This document shows positions 53,213-64,000 of a stretch of 64,000 bases of DNA, in pieces. The stretch lies in the NCBI RefSeq assembly GCF_964026495.1, contig NZ_OZ032148.1, forward strand, positions 248,001-312,000. Direction: 5' to 3'. How positions within the stretch are numbered: the first letter of the stretch is position 1; each line of letters starts with the position of its first letter. The notes beneath the pieces were generated by a model that ran no database searches, was not told the DNA's origin, and saw only the letters and a program-made list of their open reading frames with translations. A program made the translations under genes and the position numbers. This stretch comes from Arsenophonus sp964026495. Lineage in GTDB: Bacteria > Pseudomonadota > Gammaproteobacteria > Enterobacterales > Enterobacteriaceae.

Positions 53213-53557
53213 TTAATCACTATTGTGCACATTTTTAAACGATAATGATGGATTAATTATTACTTTAATTTCAGATAAAGACGGTAAAATATTATTGCGT
53301 AATTTTAAAAGTAATATAGGCAATTCATAATTTAGTTGTATTTTTTTATGTGCATTAGAAACTTCTAGAATAAGAATGTATTTTCTGTAATTTGCAACTC
53401 GACACCATTTCTTTAATGAAACAGGCAATAAATTTAAAATAATATTATTAAGTTTGATTATTTTTTGTGCGTGTTCTTGAATTTTATTTAAAATATTAGA
53501 ATCGTGATGATATTTTTTAAATAAAAAATTTAAAGATTGTGGATAATGATTTCGCAT
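53213..53557 (-). CDS. DciA-like (DUF721) replicative helicase-associated protein
   Basis: A 114-residue frame with a good ribosome binding site (GGAG five bases before the ATG at 53557). Its layout matches the DUF721/DciA family: an N-terminal helix (YPQSLNFLFKK), then NNIILNLLPVSLKKWCRVAN (about 37-56). The core follows with YILILEVSNAHKKIQLNYEL, LLLKLRNNILPSLSEIKVII and NPSL at the end. DciA proteins interact with and help load the replicative helicase DnaB. As I recall, several Enterobacterales carry such a gene opposite secA, between lpxC and secM, though E. coli does not. The usual Trp in the NASW block is replaced. Family call is by pattern only. Confidence 0.75.
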   Translation of the reverse strand: MRNHYPQSLNFLFKKYHHDSNILNKIQEHAQKIIKLNNIILNLLPVSLKKWCRVANYRKYILILEVSNAHKKIQLNYELPILLLKLRNNILPSLSEIKVIINPSLSFKNVHNSD

Positions 53558-54071
53558 TTTTTCTCCAAATTTGATAAGAAAGAAATATTTTTTATTAATT
53601 GATAAATGATATTTTAAAATATTTATATCAAATATTTAGTATAGAAATGTTGTTTTATTTTCATCAAAAGAGAAATAAAATGAAAATAATATTATATAGT
53701 TAATTATATCATATACAACTTTGTTTTTTAGGTATTTATTATTTTTTTTTAGAAAAAAATATTATATTAAATATAATAAATATACTTTTATATTATTATA
53801 ATTAATATGGTACGTTTGATTTTTTTTCTTTTTTGTGTGTATATTTTTTCTTAAAATTTTGTTTATATTTTTTACAAAAAGTGTTAATTAAATTTTATTT
53901 TTTCTAATTGTGTAATTAGCTATTTAACAATATATTTAACAGCAAAGATTATAAAAATTGTTAATATATTTGTATTCACTGATGGTATAACTAATAATAT
54001 TAATCATTTTGTATAATTGTATAAAATTAGATTAAAATTTTCATTTACTGTTTTTTATTGAGACAATATTT
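53558..54071. other. Divergent spacer before secA, no secM
   Basis: About 510 bases between the DciA-like gene and secA. In E. coli secM, whose stalled translation regulates secA, sits here. I find no frame with a signal peptide or an arrest motif like FxxxxWIxxxxGIRAGP. Only A/T-rich spacer remains. Confidence 0.6.
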
Positions 54072-56789
54072 ATGTTCATTCAGTTACTAACAAAAATTTT
54101 TGGCAGTCGCAATGATCGTACTTTGCGTCGTTTACATAAATTGGTTAATATTATTAATCAATTGGAGTCTTTATTTGAAAAATTTTCAAATGAAGAACTT
54201 AGAAATAAAACATATGAATTTCAAGAGCGCATTAAATCTGGAGAAACGTTACAAAATTTAATTCCTGAAACATTTGCAACAGTACGTGAGGCTAGTAAAC
54301 GTATTTTTAATATGCGACATTTTGATGTTCAATTACTTGGTGGTATGGTACTTAATGAGTGTTGTATTGCAGAAATGCGCACTGGTGAAGGAAAAACATT
54401 AACATCTACATTACCTGCATATTTAAATGCATTAACAGGTAAAGGTGTTCATATTGTTACAGTAAATGATTATTTAGCAAAGCGTGATGCAGAAAATAAT
54501 CGATTGCTTTTTGAGTTTCTGGGTATGAAAGTCGGTATTAATTTATCTGGTATGTCAACTAGCATGAAACGTGAGGCTTATGCAGCAAATATTACTTATG
54601 GTACTAATAATGAATATGGTTTTGATTATCTGCGTGATAATATGGTATTTAGTCCAGAAGAACGTGTTCAACGTAAATTACATTATGCATTAATTGATGA
54701 AGTGGATTCTATTTTAATTGACGAAGCTCGCACCCCATTAATTATTTCTGGTCCTACTGAAGATAGTTCAGATTTATATAAAAAAGTTAATGCATTAATT
54801 CCTAATCTTAAACGACAAGAAAAAGAAGATTCAGATGTTTTTCAGGGTAAAGGTCATTTTTCTATTGATGAAAAATCACGTCAAATTACTTTAACGGAAC
54901 GCGGATTAGAGTTTGTTGAAAAATTATTAGTAAAAGCAGATTTAATGAAACATGGGGAATCATTATATTCTTCTGCTAATATTATTTTGATGCATCATGT
55001 TATGGCTGCTTTGCGTGCTCATGTTTTGTTTATCAGAGATGTAGATTATATTGTAAAAGCAGACAAAATTATTATTATTGACGAACATACTGGACGTACT
55101 ATGGAAGGGCGACGTTGGTCAGATGGATTACATCAAGCAATAGAAGTTAAAGAAGGTGTAACAATACAAAATGAGAATCAAACATTAGCTTCTATTACAT
55201 TTCAAAATTATTTTCGTTTGTATGAAAAATTAGCTGGGATGACTGGCACTGCTTATACAGAAGCAGTAGAATTTAAATCTATTTACAATTTAGATACTAT
55301 TATTATCCCGACTCATTGTCCAATGATTCGTAATGATTTACCTGATTTAGTCTATATGACAGAAATGGATAAATTTTCTGCTGTTATCAATGATGTTCGT
55401 GCGTGTATTAAGAGGAATCAACCTGTTGTCGTTGGTACTATTTCAATAGAAAAATCAGAAATGATTTCTAGAGAATTAAAAAAAGCTCATATTACTCATA
55501 ATGTTTTAAATGCAAAGTTTCATGAAATAGAAGCTGATATAATTTCTGAAGCAGGACAACCAAGTTCAGTGACTATTGCAACTAATATGGCTGGTAGAGG
55601 AACAGATATTGTATTAGGAGGTAATTGGCAAGCAGAAATAAATAAACTAAAAAACCCGACTCGTGAACAAATTAATAAAATTAAAAAAAATTGGAAAAAA
55701 CGTCATGATTTAGTAATTTCTGCTGGTGGTTTACATATTATCGGTACTGAACGTCATGAATCTCGTCGTATTGATAATCAATTGCGCGGCCGTTCTGGAC
55801 GTCAAGGTGATCCAGGTTCATCACGTTTTTATTTATCAATGGAAGATTCTTTGATGCGAATATTTGCTTCTGATAAAGTAGTTACTATGATGCGTAAATT
55901 AGGTATGAAATCTCATGAAGCAATGACACATCCATGGGTTACAAAAGCAATTGCTAATGCACAACGTAAAGTTGAAAATCGTAATTTTGATATACGTAAA
56001 CAACTTTTAGAGTATGATGATGTCTCTAATGATCAGCGACTTGCTATTTATTCACAACGTAATGAATTATTAGATGCTGATGATGTAAGTAAAACAATCG
56101 ATAATATTCGAAAAAATGTCATTAATGTGCTTATTGATACTTATATACCTCCTCAATCTTTAGAAGAAATATGGGACATTGATGGATTAGAAGAGCAATT
56201 ACGGAATGATTTTAATATAGAATTGTCTATAAAACAATGGTTAGATAAAGAATCAAAATTAGATGAAGAAATTTTACGTGCACGTATTTTAGAAGAAATA
56301 ATAGTAGATTATGAGCAAAAAAAAGAAATTATTGGTAGTCATAGGATAAGTAATATTGAAAAAAAAATTATGTTAGAAACTTTGGATATGTTATGGAAAG
56401 AACATTTAGCTGCAATGGATTACTTAAGGCAAGGTATTCATTTACGAGGTTATGCACAAAGAGATCCGATACAAGAATATAAACGTGAATCTTTTAAAAT
56501 GTTTGCAAATATGTTAGAAATATTAAAATATGAAATTCTTAGTCAATTAAGTAAGATTAAAATTCAACTGCCAGAAAAATATTTTTTGATTGATGACGTA
56601 AAGGATAAAAAAGTACAAAAATCTATTAAACATCAGATGTTAAACAATAAAATTAATAATAAAATATTAATATCAAATATGAAAACTTGCTTAAATATTA
56701 AAAAAGTTCATAAAATTATTGGGCGTAATAAGTCTTGTCCTTGTGGTTCAGGTAAAAAATATAAGCATTGTCATGGTAATCAATCTTAA
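54072..56789 (+). CDS. secA: Preprotein translocase ATPase SecA
   Basis: SecA is the motor that pushes preproteins through SecYEG. It has 905 residues (E. coli 901). The N-terminus [20 protein letters not shown] matches E. coli. Walker A is MRTGEGKT (about 102-109), the DEVD box is near 209, and [14 protein letters not shown] (about 505-518) and [20 protein letters not shown] are helicase motifs. [20 protein letters not shown] lies in the scaffold/two-helix region. The linker before the C-terminus is Lys/Asn-rich and diverged. The zinc tail is intact: [14 protein letters not shown] (about 888-901), which binds SecB and lipids. Confidence 0.99.
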   Translation: MFIQLLTKIFGSRNDRTLRRLHKLVNIINQLESLFEKFSNEELRNKTYEFQERIKSGETLQNLIPETFATVREASKRIFNMRHFDVQLLGGMVLNECCIAEMRTGEGKTLTSTLPAYLNALTGKGVHIVTVNDYLAKRDAENNRLLFEFLGMKVGINLSGMSTSMKREAYAANITYGTNNEYGFDYLRDNMVFSPEERVQRKLHYALIDEVDSILIDEARTPLIISGPTEDSSDLYKKVNALIPNLKRQEKEDSDVFQGKGHFSIDEKSRQITLTERGLEFVEKLLVKADLMKHGESLYSSANIILMHHVMAALRAHVLFIRDVDYIVKADKIIIIDEHTGRTMEGRRWSDGLHQAIEVKEGVTIQNENQTLASITFQNYFRLYEKLAGMTGTAYTEAVEFKSIYNLDTIIIPTHCPMIRNDLPDLVYMTEMDKFSAVINDVRACIKRNQPVVVGTISIEKSEMISRELKKAHITHNVLNAKFHEIEADIISEAGQPSSVTIATNMAGRGTDIVLGGNWQAEINKLKNPTREQINKIKKNWKKRHDLVISAGGLHIIGTERHESRRIDNQLRGRSGRQGDPGSSRFYLSMEDSLMRIFASDKVVTMMRKLGMKSHEAMTHPWVTKAIANAQRKVENRNFDIRKQLLEYDDVSNDQRLAIYSQRNELLDADDVSKTIDNIRKNVINVLIDTYIPPQSLEEIWDIDGLEEQLRNDFNIELSIKQWLDKESKLDEEILRARILEEIIVDYEQKKEIIGSHRISNIEKKIMLETLDMLWKEHLAAMDYLRQGIHLRGYAQRDPIQEYKRESFKMFANMLEILKYEILSQLSKIKIQLPEKYFLIDDVKDKKVQKSIKHQMLNNKINNKILISNMKTCLNIKKVHKIIGRNKSCPCGSGKKYKHCHGNQS

Positions 56790-57102
56790 AACTTTTTCTC
56801 ATTATTACTCTTGATAATATTAAAATTATTTTATGAACGTTAAGTATAATATCAATAATTTTTTTGTTTATTGAAAATAGGAATAGAAAAATTCCTAAAT
56901 AATATTAAAAATATATTTTGATAAATTTCTCAAAATATATGTTTTATTAGTGTAATTAATGTTTATTATGATAATGTAAATATACATAATAAATTACAAG
57001 TTTGATATTTAATAACAAAAAAGGTTATTATTCCTAAGTTTGATTTTTATCTTTATTTTTTTTGATATAAAAATGAATTTTAAATTATTTTCAATATATT
57101 TT
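56790..57102. other. Convergent spacer between secA and coaE
   Basis: About 310 bases where mutT, yacG and zapD lie in E. coli; no fragment of them is visible. A 7-bp stem (AGGAAT/ATTCCT plus a flanking T-A pair at 56878-56897) could be a weak terminator. Confidence 0.45.
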
Positions 57103-57744
57103 TTATAAAAAATTATAAAAATAATATTCTTTTTTGTTTTTATGATAATTTGTAGCTAATGTTAAGTATTTTTTATGTAATTTTAATACAGTGATATTGA
57201 GGTTTTTGTTATTAGAATAATTATAAATGATATCGTCAGCTTTTTCTAAACGTTTTTTTCGACTAATTTGGTTTAATACAATATTTTTTGCTATTTTTCT
57301 ATTAATGTGATCACGTTTCATTATACGTGCTATTTGTTCTTCTGCTGTAACATCAACAACTAATATACGATGAGCTAGATTTTCTCTCTTGTTTTCCATC
57401 AATAATGGCGCAACCCAAAGGATATATAAAACATTAAAGCAAGACAATTGTAGCTGTGTTTCTTGATGTATTAAAGGATGTAATAGATTATTTAACCATG
57501 TTTTTTCTTCTTGGTCATCAAATATTCTTTTTTTTAACATTGAACGATTTAAAAAACCATTTTTATGAAGAATACTTAAACCAAAATGTTGTTTTATCAT
57601 TTTAAATGCATATGTATTAGGTAGTACTATTTTTCTAGCAATTGTATCAGCATCAATGATTGGTATTCCTAATAATGAAAATTTGTATGAAATTGTACTT
57701 TTTCCGCTTCCTATGCCACCTGTTAAAGCAACAATATAGCTCAT
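57103..57744 (-). CDS. coaE: Dephospho-CoA kinase CoaE
   Basis: CoaE phosphorylates dephospho-CoA, the last step of coenzyme A synthesis. It has 213 residues (E. coli 206). The start MSYIVALTGGIGSGKSTISY contains the P-loop (about 9-17). PIIDADTIARKIV (about 28-40), RIFDDQEEKTWLNNLLHPLI-type lid sequence FDDQEEKTWLNNLLHPLIHQ, WVAPLLMENKRE and RIMKRDHINRKIAKNIVLNQ follow. The C-terminus is Lys/Asn/Tyr-rich, typical of A/T drift. It is convergent with secA, keeping the E. coli neighbourhood. Confidence 0.96.
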   Translation of the reverse strand: MSYIVALTGGIGSGKSTISYKFSLLGIPIIDADTIARKIVLPNTYAFKMIKQHFGLSILHKNGFLNRSMLKKRIFDDQEEKTWLNNLLHPLIHQETQLQLSCFNVLYILWVAPLLMENKRENLAHRILVVDVTAEEQIARIMKRDHINRKIAKNIVLNQISRKKRLEKADDIIYNYSNNKNLNITVLKLHKKYLTLATNYHKNKKEYYFYNFL

Positions 57745-58301
57745 CTATTTCTTTTAACTTCTTGATTAATTATAAATTAAATAAAAAAAGAGTATAACAA
57801 TGATAAAATTATATAGATATGTATATTTTAAATATTTTTTATATTATTTTAATAGTTTTTTATTTAGATTAAAAATTTTTTATTGCGAATTATTATAAAT
57901 ATAATTTTTGAATATTATTATTTATGCATAATAAGCATTTTTTCTTAAATTTTAATGACATATTAGTTTTAATTTATTAAATAAATATGATTAATTATCA
58001 TAATTGTATAGTATCAAAAGTAATGTATTTATAATATGTATTAAAAATTTTATGCTTTATATTTTATTTAAGTTAAAGTTCTATAAATTATAAAAAGAAA
58101 ATAAAAAATTTAATAAAAATATAGATATTTTTTTATTTTATTTTATCTATACAAAATTATCAATATTTTAGTTTTTTTAACAATAGAATATTTTAGATTA
58201 CTCTCATGTATTAATATTTTTAATGAAAATTCTTCATCATTCTTATATTGAAATTTTCTGATAATAATTTTATACAATAAAAATATTATTAACATTATTA
58301 T
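57745..58301. other. Gene-free stretch between coaE and lpxH
   Basis: About 560 bases of A/T-rich DNA with no gene fragment, RNA or notable repeat. It joins two regions that are far apart in E. coli. Confidence 0.55.
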
Positions 58302-59027
58302 TTAGTACAAAGCAAAATTAATTAATTCAATGGTTTTATTTGTAATTCTAATTGCTGAACCATTTTTTTGCCAAGCTCCTAAAACTCCTCTATGCAATAT
58401 TTTTCCATTAATTTTTAATTTGTGAATAGCAGGTTGGTGGGTATGGCCATGGATTATCCAATCAACTTGATATTTTTTGAATTTTTCAATTACTGTTTTT
58501 TCATTAACATCTGTGATGTGTTTTTGTTTTAATAAGCTTAGCGATTGACTATTTTTTCGTATTTTCTTTGCAAGAAAATGACGAATAGATAATGGTAGAT
58601 CTAAAAATAATTTTTGTAACCATCGCTTACAAACTCTTTTTCGATAGCGTTGATATGAAATATCATCAGTACAAAGTAAATCACCATGTAAAATTAGAAT
58701 TTGATGTCCATATAATTGTATAACTTTTTCTTTTGGTAATAATATCATCCCACTTTTTTTAGCAAATCTTTTACCCAGTAAAAAATCACGATTTCCATGA
58801 ATAAAGTAACAACGAATACCCATTTTGTATAACTTTTTTAATTCATGAGCTATGGCTTTGTGTAATATATTAGGATCATCATCACCAATCCAATAATGAA
58901 AAAAATCACCTAAAATATATAAAGCTTGAGCTTGTATTGCCTGGTTTTTTAAAAAACGTAAAAAACCAATGGTAATGTTGGTTTTTTTTTCGTGTAAATG
59001 CAAATCAGCAATAAATAAAATTTCCAT
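58302..59027 (-). CDS. lpxH: UDP-2,3-diacylglucosamine pyrophosphatase LpxH
   Basis: LpxH cleaves UDP-2,3-diacylglucosamine to lipid X at the inner membrane. It has 241 residues (E. coli 240) and belongs to the calcineurin-like metallophosphatases. The metal-site motifs are present: FIADLHLHE (Asp8, His10), LGDFFHYWIGDDDPN (Asp about 41), FIHGNRDFLLGKRFAKKSGM (Asn about 79), LHGDLLCTDD (His about 114) and IIHGHTHQPAIH (about 195-206). Start ATG at 59027 gives the family N-terminus. It supplies the pathway that ends with lpxK and lpxM. In E. coli it is also near cysS. Confidence 0.97.
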   Translation of the reverse strand: MEILFIADLHLHEKKTNITIGFLRFLKNQAIQAQALYILGDFFHYWIGDDDPNILHKAIAHELKKLYKMGIRCYFIHGNRDFLLGKRFAKKSGMILLPKEKVIQLYGHQILILHGDLLCTDDISYQRYRKRVCKRWLQKLFLDLPLSIRHFLAKKIRKNSQSLSLLKQKHITDVNEKTVIEKFKKYQVDWIIHGHTHQPAIHKLKINGKILHRGVLGAWQKNGSAIRITNKTIELINFALY

Positions 59028-59580
59028 AAAGTTTAATTAATTATTATGATATGTTAATCATCTATAGATTTTATCTTTACTTATATTATTATATGTTTTA
59101 TTAAAAATTATTTATAAAATTTTAAGTTACAGATAATTTATCTTTCCTGATAAGAAATAATAATTATATAGTGATTATTTTTAAATTAATAAAAATTTTT
59201 TAATTTTTGGAGAATATGTTTTTGCATTATACAATAAAATAAAATTTTTTTAAAAATAGTTGTTTTTTAAAAACTTTTATTTTAGTTAATTATTTGAAAA
59301 TATAATGTTTATTGAAATAATCATTAATTATTTTTTATGAAAAATCTTTATTTCTTAAAAATTATTATTAATATTTTAATGAACAGTTTACAAAACATGC
59401 ATATAATAATTTTTTAAGAAAATTATCGTAACAGATTTTTGTATGTAAAATAAAAAATTATTAGTATAACTACAATAGTTTTTTGATTGTTTATTAGAAA
59501 AATAGTATTTATTTAAAATTTTTGTTTCTATTAGTATTTTTTCAAAATTTTTAGTTATTTTTAAAAATGGTTATAAAAAA
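59028..59580. other. Divergent spacer between lpxH and cysS
   Basis: About 550 bases. ppiB lies between lpxH and cysS in E. coli but no cyclophilin fragment is seen. It must hold the promoters of both divergent genes, though none can be chosen confidently. Confidence 0.5.
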
Positions 59581-60999
59581 ATGTCTGTATTAAAAATATA
59601 TAATACACTCAGTCGTAAAAAAGAAGAGTTTAAATCTATTATTTCTGGAAAAATAGGAATATATGTATGTGGTGTAACTATTTATGATTTATGTCATATT
59701 GGTCATAGTAGAACTTTTTTAGCTTTTGACATGATTATTCGTTATTTACGTTATATTGGTTATGATGTAACTTATGTGCGTAACATCACTGATGTTGATG
59801 ATAAAATCATAAAAAAAGCTGCTATAAATCATGAAACTTCTAATTCATTGACATCGCGGATGTTATTTGAAATGTATAAAGATTTTGATGATTTAAATAT
59901 TTTACGACCAAATTTTGAACCAAAAGCTACTGAACATATTCAAGAAATGATTTGTTTAGTAACAAAACTTATAAAAAGGGGCTATGCTTATATTTCAAAT
60001 AATGGTGATGTTATGTTTTCTATTAATAGTAAACATGATTATGGGATATTGTCTGGTCAAAATTATAAACAATTGCAAGCTGGTAAACGTGTTGAAGTTA
60101 ATAATCATAAACATCATCCATTAGATTTTGTATTATGGAAAAAATCTAAATCTGATGAATTAAGTTGGTATTCCCCGTGGGGTCGTGGTCGACCAGGTTG
60201 GCATATTGAATGTTCTGCAATGAATAATAAATATTTCGGCGAACATTTTGATATTCATGGTGGTGGTTCAGATTTGATTTTTCCTCATCATGAAAATGAA
60301 ATAGCACAGTCAACTGCCGCACATAATGGATTATATGCAAATTATTGGATGCACGTTGGAATGGTAATGGTCAATCACGAAAAAATGTCAAAATCATTAA
60401 ATAATTTTTTTTCTATTCGTGATATATGTGCTCATTATGACCAAGAAACAGTACGTTATTTTTTATTATCAGGACATTATCGTAGTCAAATACATTTTTC
60501 TGAAAATAATTTAACTCAAGCTCGTGCAGGATTAGAAAGACTGTATACTGCTTTACGAAATACTAATTATAAAAATGATAATAATCATCTGAGATCGATA
60601 GATACAACATTTAAAATACGTTTTATTGATGCCATGAATGATGATTTCAATACACCAAAAGCGTATTGTGTTTTATTTGATTTAGCTAAAAAAATTAATC
60701 GACTAAAAGAAAAAAATTTGTTTGTTGCTAATAAATTTGCAGTGCAATTATACGAATTAGGAAATATATTAGGGTTATTAACTCAAAATCCTGAAGATTT
60801 TTTTCAACAAAAAAATAAATTTTTTAATACTACTAAAATTAGAAAAATTAATTTGTTAATTAATCAACGAAATCATGCTAGAAAAAATAAATTATGGAAA
60901 GAAGCTGATTTGATTCGTTATGATCTTTTAAAGATGGGTATTCTTTTGGAAGATACCACACAAGGAACATTATGGCGTATGAGTGGCAATAATAAGTGA
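59581..60999 (+). CDS. cysS: Cysteinyl-tRNA synthetase
   Basis: CysS charges tRNA-Cys. It has 472 residues (E. coli 461). The class I motifs are [15 protein letters not shown] (HIGH, about 38-52) and EKMSKS (about 268-273). The zinc ligands are in YVCGVTIYD (about 29), HIECSAM (about 211) and [27 protein letters not shown] and [20 protein letters not shown] are typical of the family. The C-terminal anticodon-binding part keeps [20 protein letters not shown]. The gene is complete and in frame throughout, unlike aspS. Confidence 0.98.
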   Translation: MSVLKIYNTLSRKKEEFKSIISGKIGIYVCGVTIYDLCHIGHSRTFLAFDMIIRYLRYIGYDVTYVRNITDVDDKIIKKAAINHETSNSLTSRMLFEMYKDFDDLNILRPNFEPKATEHIQEMICLVTKLIKRGYAYISNNGDVMFSINSKHDYGILSGQNYKQLQAGKRVEVNNHKHHPLDFVLWKKSKSDELSWYSPWGRGRPGWHIECSAMNNKYFGEHFDIHGGGSDLIFPHHENEIAQSTAAHNGLYANYWMHVGMVMVNHEKMSKSLNNFFSIRDICAHYDQETVRYFLLSGHYRSQIHFSENNLTQARAGLERLYTALRNTNYKNDNNHLRSIDTTFKIRFIDAMNDDFNTPKAYCVLFDLAKKINRLKEKNLFVANKFAVQLYELGNILGLLTQNPEDFFQQKNKFFNTTKIRKINLLINQRNHARKNKLWKEADLIRYDLLKMGILLEDTTQGTLWRMSGNNK

Positions 61000-61577
61000 A
61001 ATTTTGTAAGACTTTAATATAATGGATTTTTTTTGTAAAAATAAGTTTTTTAAAAAGTTAAATCTTTTTTATAGAATTTATGCAATAATATGTTTTGATA
61101 TTTAAAGTTGTTAATATCTTCTCTTAAGAAGATTACTTATAAAAATAAAAAAATATTTTATGTATTTTTATATATTACATAAATTTTATGTTCACTCATA
61201 TAGATAAATTGTTCATACAAGAAAAATATTTTTTATTTTTTATATGATTTTTTAAATTGTGTATTTTTAATAAATATATTAAATATTCAATGTATTGTAA
61301 AAATTATATTTAAAATATGTTGTGAGTATTAAATATGATTTTTTTGATGAATCTTTCTTTTTAATATAAAATTAATTCTATCAAAAAGAATAATCAAAAA
61401 ATAATATTTATATTTTGAATTTTTTATGTTTTATGGTAAATATTGATTAATTTTAAATAATTGGTGTTTTTAATTTTTTTTGTAAAATAATTTTTATTTT
61501 TTTTGTTTTTTATAAGTAAAAAAAATTATATGTGGCATGGCATTATGAATTATTTAAACATTTAATTAAAATGAATT
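61000..61577. other. Convergent spacer between cysS and folD
   Basis: About 580 bases. A hairpin near 61116-61133 is the only structure. No remnant of ybcJ, which lies here in E. coli, was recognised. Confidence 0.5.
61116..61133. terminator. Hairpin downstream of cysS, weak terminator candidate
   Basis: ATCTTCT and AGAAGAT form a 7-bp stem around CTTA, 117 bases beyond the cysS stop. No T tract follows. Confidence 0.3.
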
Positions 61578-62453
61578 TTATGATTTTTTTGTAAATATTT
61601 TTTCGTGCTGTTCTTCGCAGGTTTGTAAAGTGTTTTGTATTAATGTAGCAACTGTCATCGGTCCTACTCCTCCAGGAACAGGAGTAATCCAACTAGCACG
61701 TTTACGTGCTTCTTTGTAACAGATATCACCGGTAAGTTTTCCGTTTTTTAGTTTATTGATCCCAACATCCATAACAATTGCACCAGGTTTTATCCATTCA
61801 CCTGGGATAAAATTTGGACTTCCAATAACTGCTATTAATAAATCTGCTTGTTGGATATGATAACGTAAATTAGTTGTAAAACGATGAGCAACAGTAGTAG
61901 TGCAACCGGCTAATAATAATTCTAAGTTCATAGGACGACCTACTATATTTGAAGCTCCAACAATAACAGCATTTAAACCTATTATGTTTATTTCATATCT
62001 TTCCAGTAAAGTGATAATTCCACGAGATGTACAAGGACGTAATCTTGGCGCACGTTGACATAATCTTCCTATGTTATATGGATGAAAACCATCAACATCT
62101 TTTTTTGGATTTATGCATTCTAATATCTTAATAGAATGTATATTTTTTGGTAATGGTAATTGCACTAAAATACCATCAATTTTTTTATTATTATTGAGTT
62201 CATTAATTAATTTTATAAGCTCATTTTCATTAATTTTTTGAGGTAAATGATAAGAAAAAGAAAGAAATCCAACTTCTTCGCAAATACGACATTTATTTTT
62301 TACGTATATTTGTGAAGCAGGATCATTACCAACTAAAATTACTGCAAGACCTGGTGCTCGTTTCCCTAATGAAATTCTCAATTTTACTTTTTCAGCCACT
62401 TCTTTTTTGATTATTTCGGCAATCATTTTTCCATCAAAAATTTTTGCTGTCAT
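61578..62453 (-). CDS. folD: Methylene-THF dehydrogenase / methenyl-THF cyclohydrolase FolD
   Basis: FolD interconverts 5,10-methylene-, methenyl- and 10-formyl-tetrahydrofolate, feeding purine, thymidylate and fMet synthesis. It has 291 residues (E. coli 288). [20 protein letters not shown] (about 44-63) contains the catalytic YxxxK (Tyr50, Lys54). [13 protein letters not shown] (about 98-110) and [14 protein letters not shown] follow. The NADP loop [17 protein letters not shown] (about 165-181) and [14 protein letters not shown] near the end are intact. Together with fau and ygfZ it shows that one-carbon folate metabolism is kept. argU follows on the other strand, echoing E. coli order. Confidence 0.98.
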   Translation of the reverse strand: MTAKIFDGKMIAEIIKKEVAEKVKLRISLGKRAPGLAVILVGNDPASQIYVKNKCRICEEVGFLSFSYHLPQKINENELIKLINELNNNKKIDGILVQLPLPKNIHSIKILECINPKKDVDGFHPYNIGRLCQRAPRLRPCTSRGIITLLERYEINIIGLNAVIVGASNIVGRPMNLELLLAGCTTTVAHRFTTNLRYHIQQADLLIAVIGSPNFIPGEWIKPGAIVMDVGINKLKNGKLTGDICYKEARKRASWITPVPGGVGPMTVATLIQNTLQTCEEQHEKIFTKKS

Positions 62454-62621
62454 TGATTTTAATCCATATAAAAATTTTTGTTCTGTATATTGTATAGATT
62501 TTTTTTTGAATTAATTTTTAATAAATCGTAATTATTAAATAAAAAATATAAAAAGAAAGTTGACTTAATAAGTCCTCGTCATATAATTTAACTTGATAGT
62601 TTATGTTTTGTAATTTTTTAT

Positions 62622-62696
62622 GCGCCCTTAGCTCAATTTGGATAGAGCAACGGCCTTCTAAGCCGTAGGTTATAGGTTCAAATCCTGTAGGGCGTA
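62622..62696 (+). tRNA. argU: tRNA-Arg (anticodon UCU), CCA not encoded
   Basis: A cloverleaf that starts GCGCCCTTAGCTCAATTTGG, close to E. coli argU. The anticodon stem ACGGC/GCCGT encloses CTTCTAA with anticodon TCT, which reads AGA/AGG. The T arm is ATAGGTTCAAATCCTGT and the acceptor AGGGCGT closes with a G-U at the first pair. The bases after the discriminator A are TCA rather than CCA, so CCA would have to be added by the nucleotidyltransferase. AGA is expected to be a major Arg codon in such an A/T-rich genome. Confidence 0.96.
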
Positions 62697-64000
62697 TCAA
62701 AGTAGATAGATTTTATAAAAAAAATGTAGATTAAGTATAATGTTTTTTAATTTTATTAAAAATAATTTATTTTTTTAAATATTTTTTATCAACTTCTATA
62801 GTATCTTAAAAATGATCATGTTATATATTTTCTATATAAGTGTAAAAAAAATAAATTTTGATAAATTAATTTTTTAATTTTATAATTTTTTTAGATATTT
62901 TTATAAATCTTTTTGATTAAATTTTGCTTAAAATTAGTGGTAATCGATATCAAAATAAACATTGTATAATTTTTAAAAATATTTTCTTATATATTTAAAA
63001 TTAAAAAACATAAAAGTATCAAGTATTAAAAATTTTATGTTAATTTTTCACTTATATGATCTCTATATAGAATATTTTTTAAAAAATACAAAATTTTATG
63101 GGTTATTGAAAATTAAATATTTTTAATAATTCTCTATTTATCTTTAACGTATATTATAATTATATAATATATAAAAATAAATCAAGTTAAATGTCATTTT
63201 TAAAAAAAGCAAAAAATATTTATATTATTGTTTATCGTAAAATTATTAAAAATAATTACACAGTCATTGCTTCATAATTTTATTTCAAATAAAATGCATG
63301 TTCATTTTTTAGTTTTTAATTATTTTTTTTATTAATTAAATTATCATTAAATATTATATATTTAATATAAAATTAAAAAATATTTTTTATATTATATCAT
63401 GAAAATATATATTAAAAATATTTAACAGTAGCAATAATTATTGATAAAATTTATTTCTTGTTTTTTTCAAAGATTACATTAACACCTATTTTTTGATATT
63501 TATATATTTCATGCAAAAATATAAAATATAATATAAAAATTAATCTGTTGATTAAAGAAATAGTCGCTTTATAAAAAATATGATTTTTTTATTAAAATCT
63601 GTAAATAAAAAATACTAAAATACGTTTTTTAAAAACATAAAAAACAGTTTATATTATCTATTTATGCTTACTTTATAGAGTTTTATATATAATTCTTTTT
63701 TAGCAATTATTTTCTGCGGTATGTAAATTCATATAAAAAATATAATATTATTTATAAATTTATATATTTTTTAATATTTACATCATATATTTTCCTATTT
63801 TTTATTTAGAAATATTATTTATATAGGACTTCAGAAAAAACATCAAATATTTCTTATTTATTAATGTATTTTTTTGTAAAAAAAATTTTTATAGAAAAAG
63901 TTAAGTTTATCTTTAAGTAATAATACTATAAAAAATAGTATTTATCGGATTTGTTGATATATTTTAATTCAATTTTTAAAGAGCATATAAATTAATTATA
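62697..64000. other. 1.3-kb gene-free stretch at the right edge
   Basis: After tRNA-Arg only A/T-rich DNA is seen to the end of the window. One short inverted repeat, TTTTATTT-C-AAATAAAA, lies near 63278-63294. No gene fragment, RNA or tandem repeat was recognised. Confidence 0.55.

Noticed and set aside
62518..62700. 60-residue minus-strand frame over tRNA-Arg
   Set aside because: It is antisense to the tRNA gene and its better-looking residues come from the tRNA sequence.

Overview
The window is a very AT-rich, low-density stretch of chromosome. Its gene content and local gene order are those of an Enterobacterales relative of Escherichia coli that has undergone severe genome reduction. 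The likely source is an obligate, vertically transmitted insect endosymbiont. A Blochmannia- or Westeberhardia-like ant symbiont would fit the mix of long A/T intergenic DNA and a retained envelope pathway, but the sequence alone does not fix the genus. My sum of the 41 coding regions is about 43.8 kb of 64 kb (roughly 68%). The rest is mostly featureless A/T sequence, eroded gene remnants and short tandem repeats. No transposase, integrase, prophage gene, CRISPR array or rRNA was seen.

Layout. Positions 1-4.6 kb hold the tail of an unidentified gene, tRNA-Thr(UGU) and a long empty or decayed tract. At 4.6-15.4 kb is the aspS-yebC-znuBC/znuA-mepM-lpxM-zwf neighbourhood. It keeps E. coli order but has lost nudB, ruvABC, pykA and hexR; yebC is a pseudogene and aspS carries a frameshift in a poly-T/poly-A tract. 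At 16-22 kb are tRNA-Arg(CCU) and mlaA, then msbA-lpxK-ycaR-kdsB. At 22.6-31.5 kb are mscS, argP, rpiA, fau, ubiH, ygfZ and murI. At 32-33.4 kb is pssA, followed by about 2 kb without a gene. At 35.6-53 kb is an unbroken dcw (division and cell wall) cluster from rsmH to lpxC. At 53-57 kb are a minus-strand DciA-like (DUF721) gene and secA. At 57-62.7 kb are coaE, lpxH, cysS, folD and tRNA-Arg(UCU). The final 1.3 kb is empty.

How the genes work together. Most encode the envelope: the soluble and membrane steps of peptidoglycan precursor synthesis from murI to murG, septal synthesis and division (FtsL, I, W, Q, A, Z), lipid A and Kdo synthesis and export (LpxC, LpxH, LpxK, LpxM, KdsB, MsbA), outer-membrane lipid asymmetry (MlaA), phosphatidylserine synthesis (PssA) and protein export (SecA). 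Around this core are zinc uptake (ZnuABC with a candidate Zur operator), the pentose phosphate pathway (Zwf, RpiA), folate handling (FolD, Fau, YgfZ), CoA and ubiquinone steps (CoaE, UbiH), two tRNA synthetases (AspS, CysS) and one LysR regulator (ArgP).

The two observations I would follow first are the aspS frameshift, which may be rescued by slippage on an A10 tract, and the retained DciA-like replicative-helicase factor next to secA. Identifications come from protein resemblance to remembered E. coli homologues and from synteny; no database search was run.
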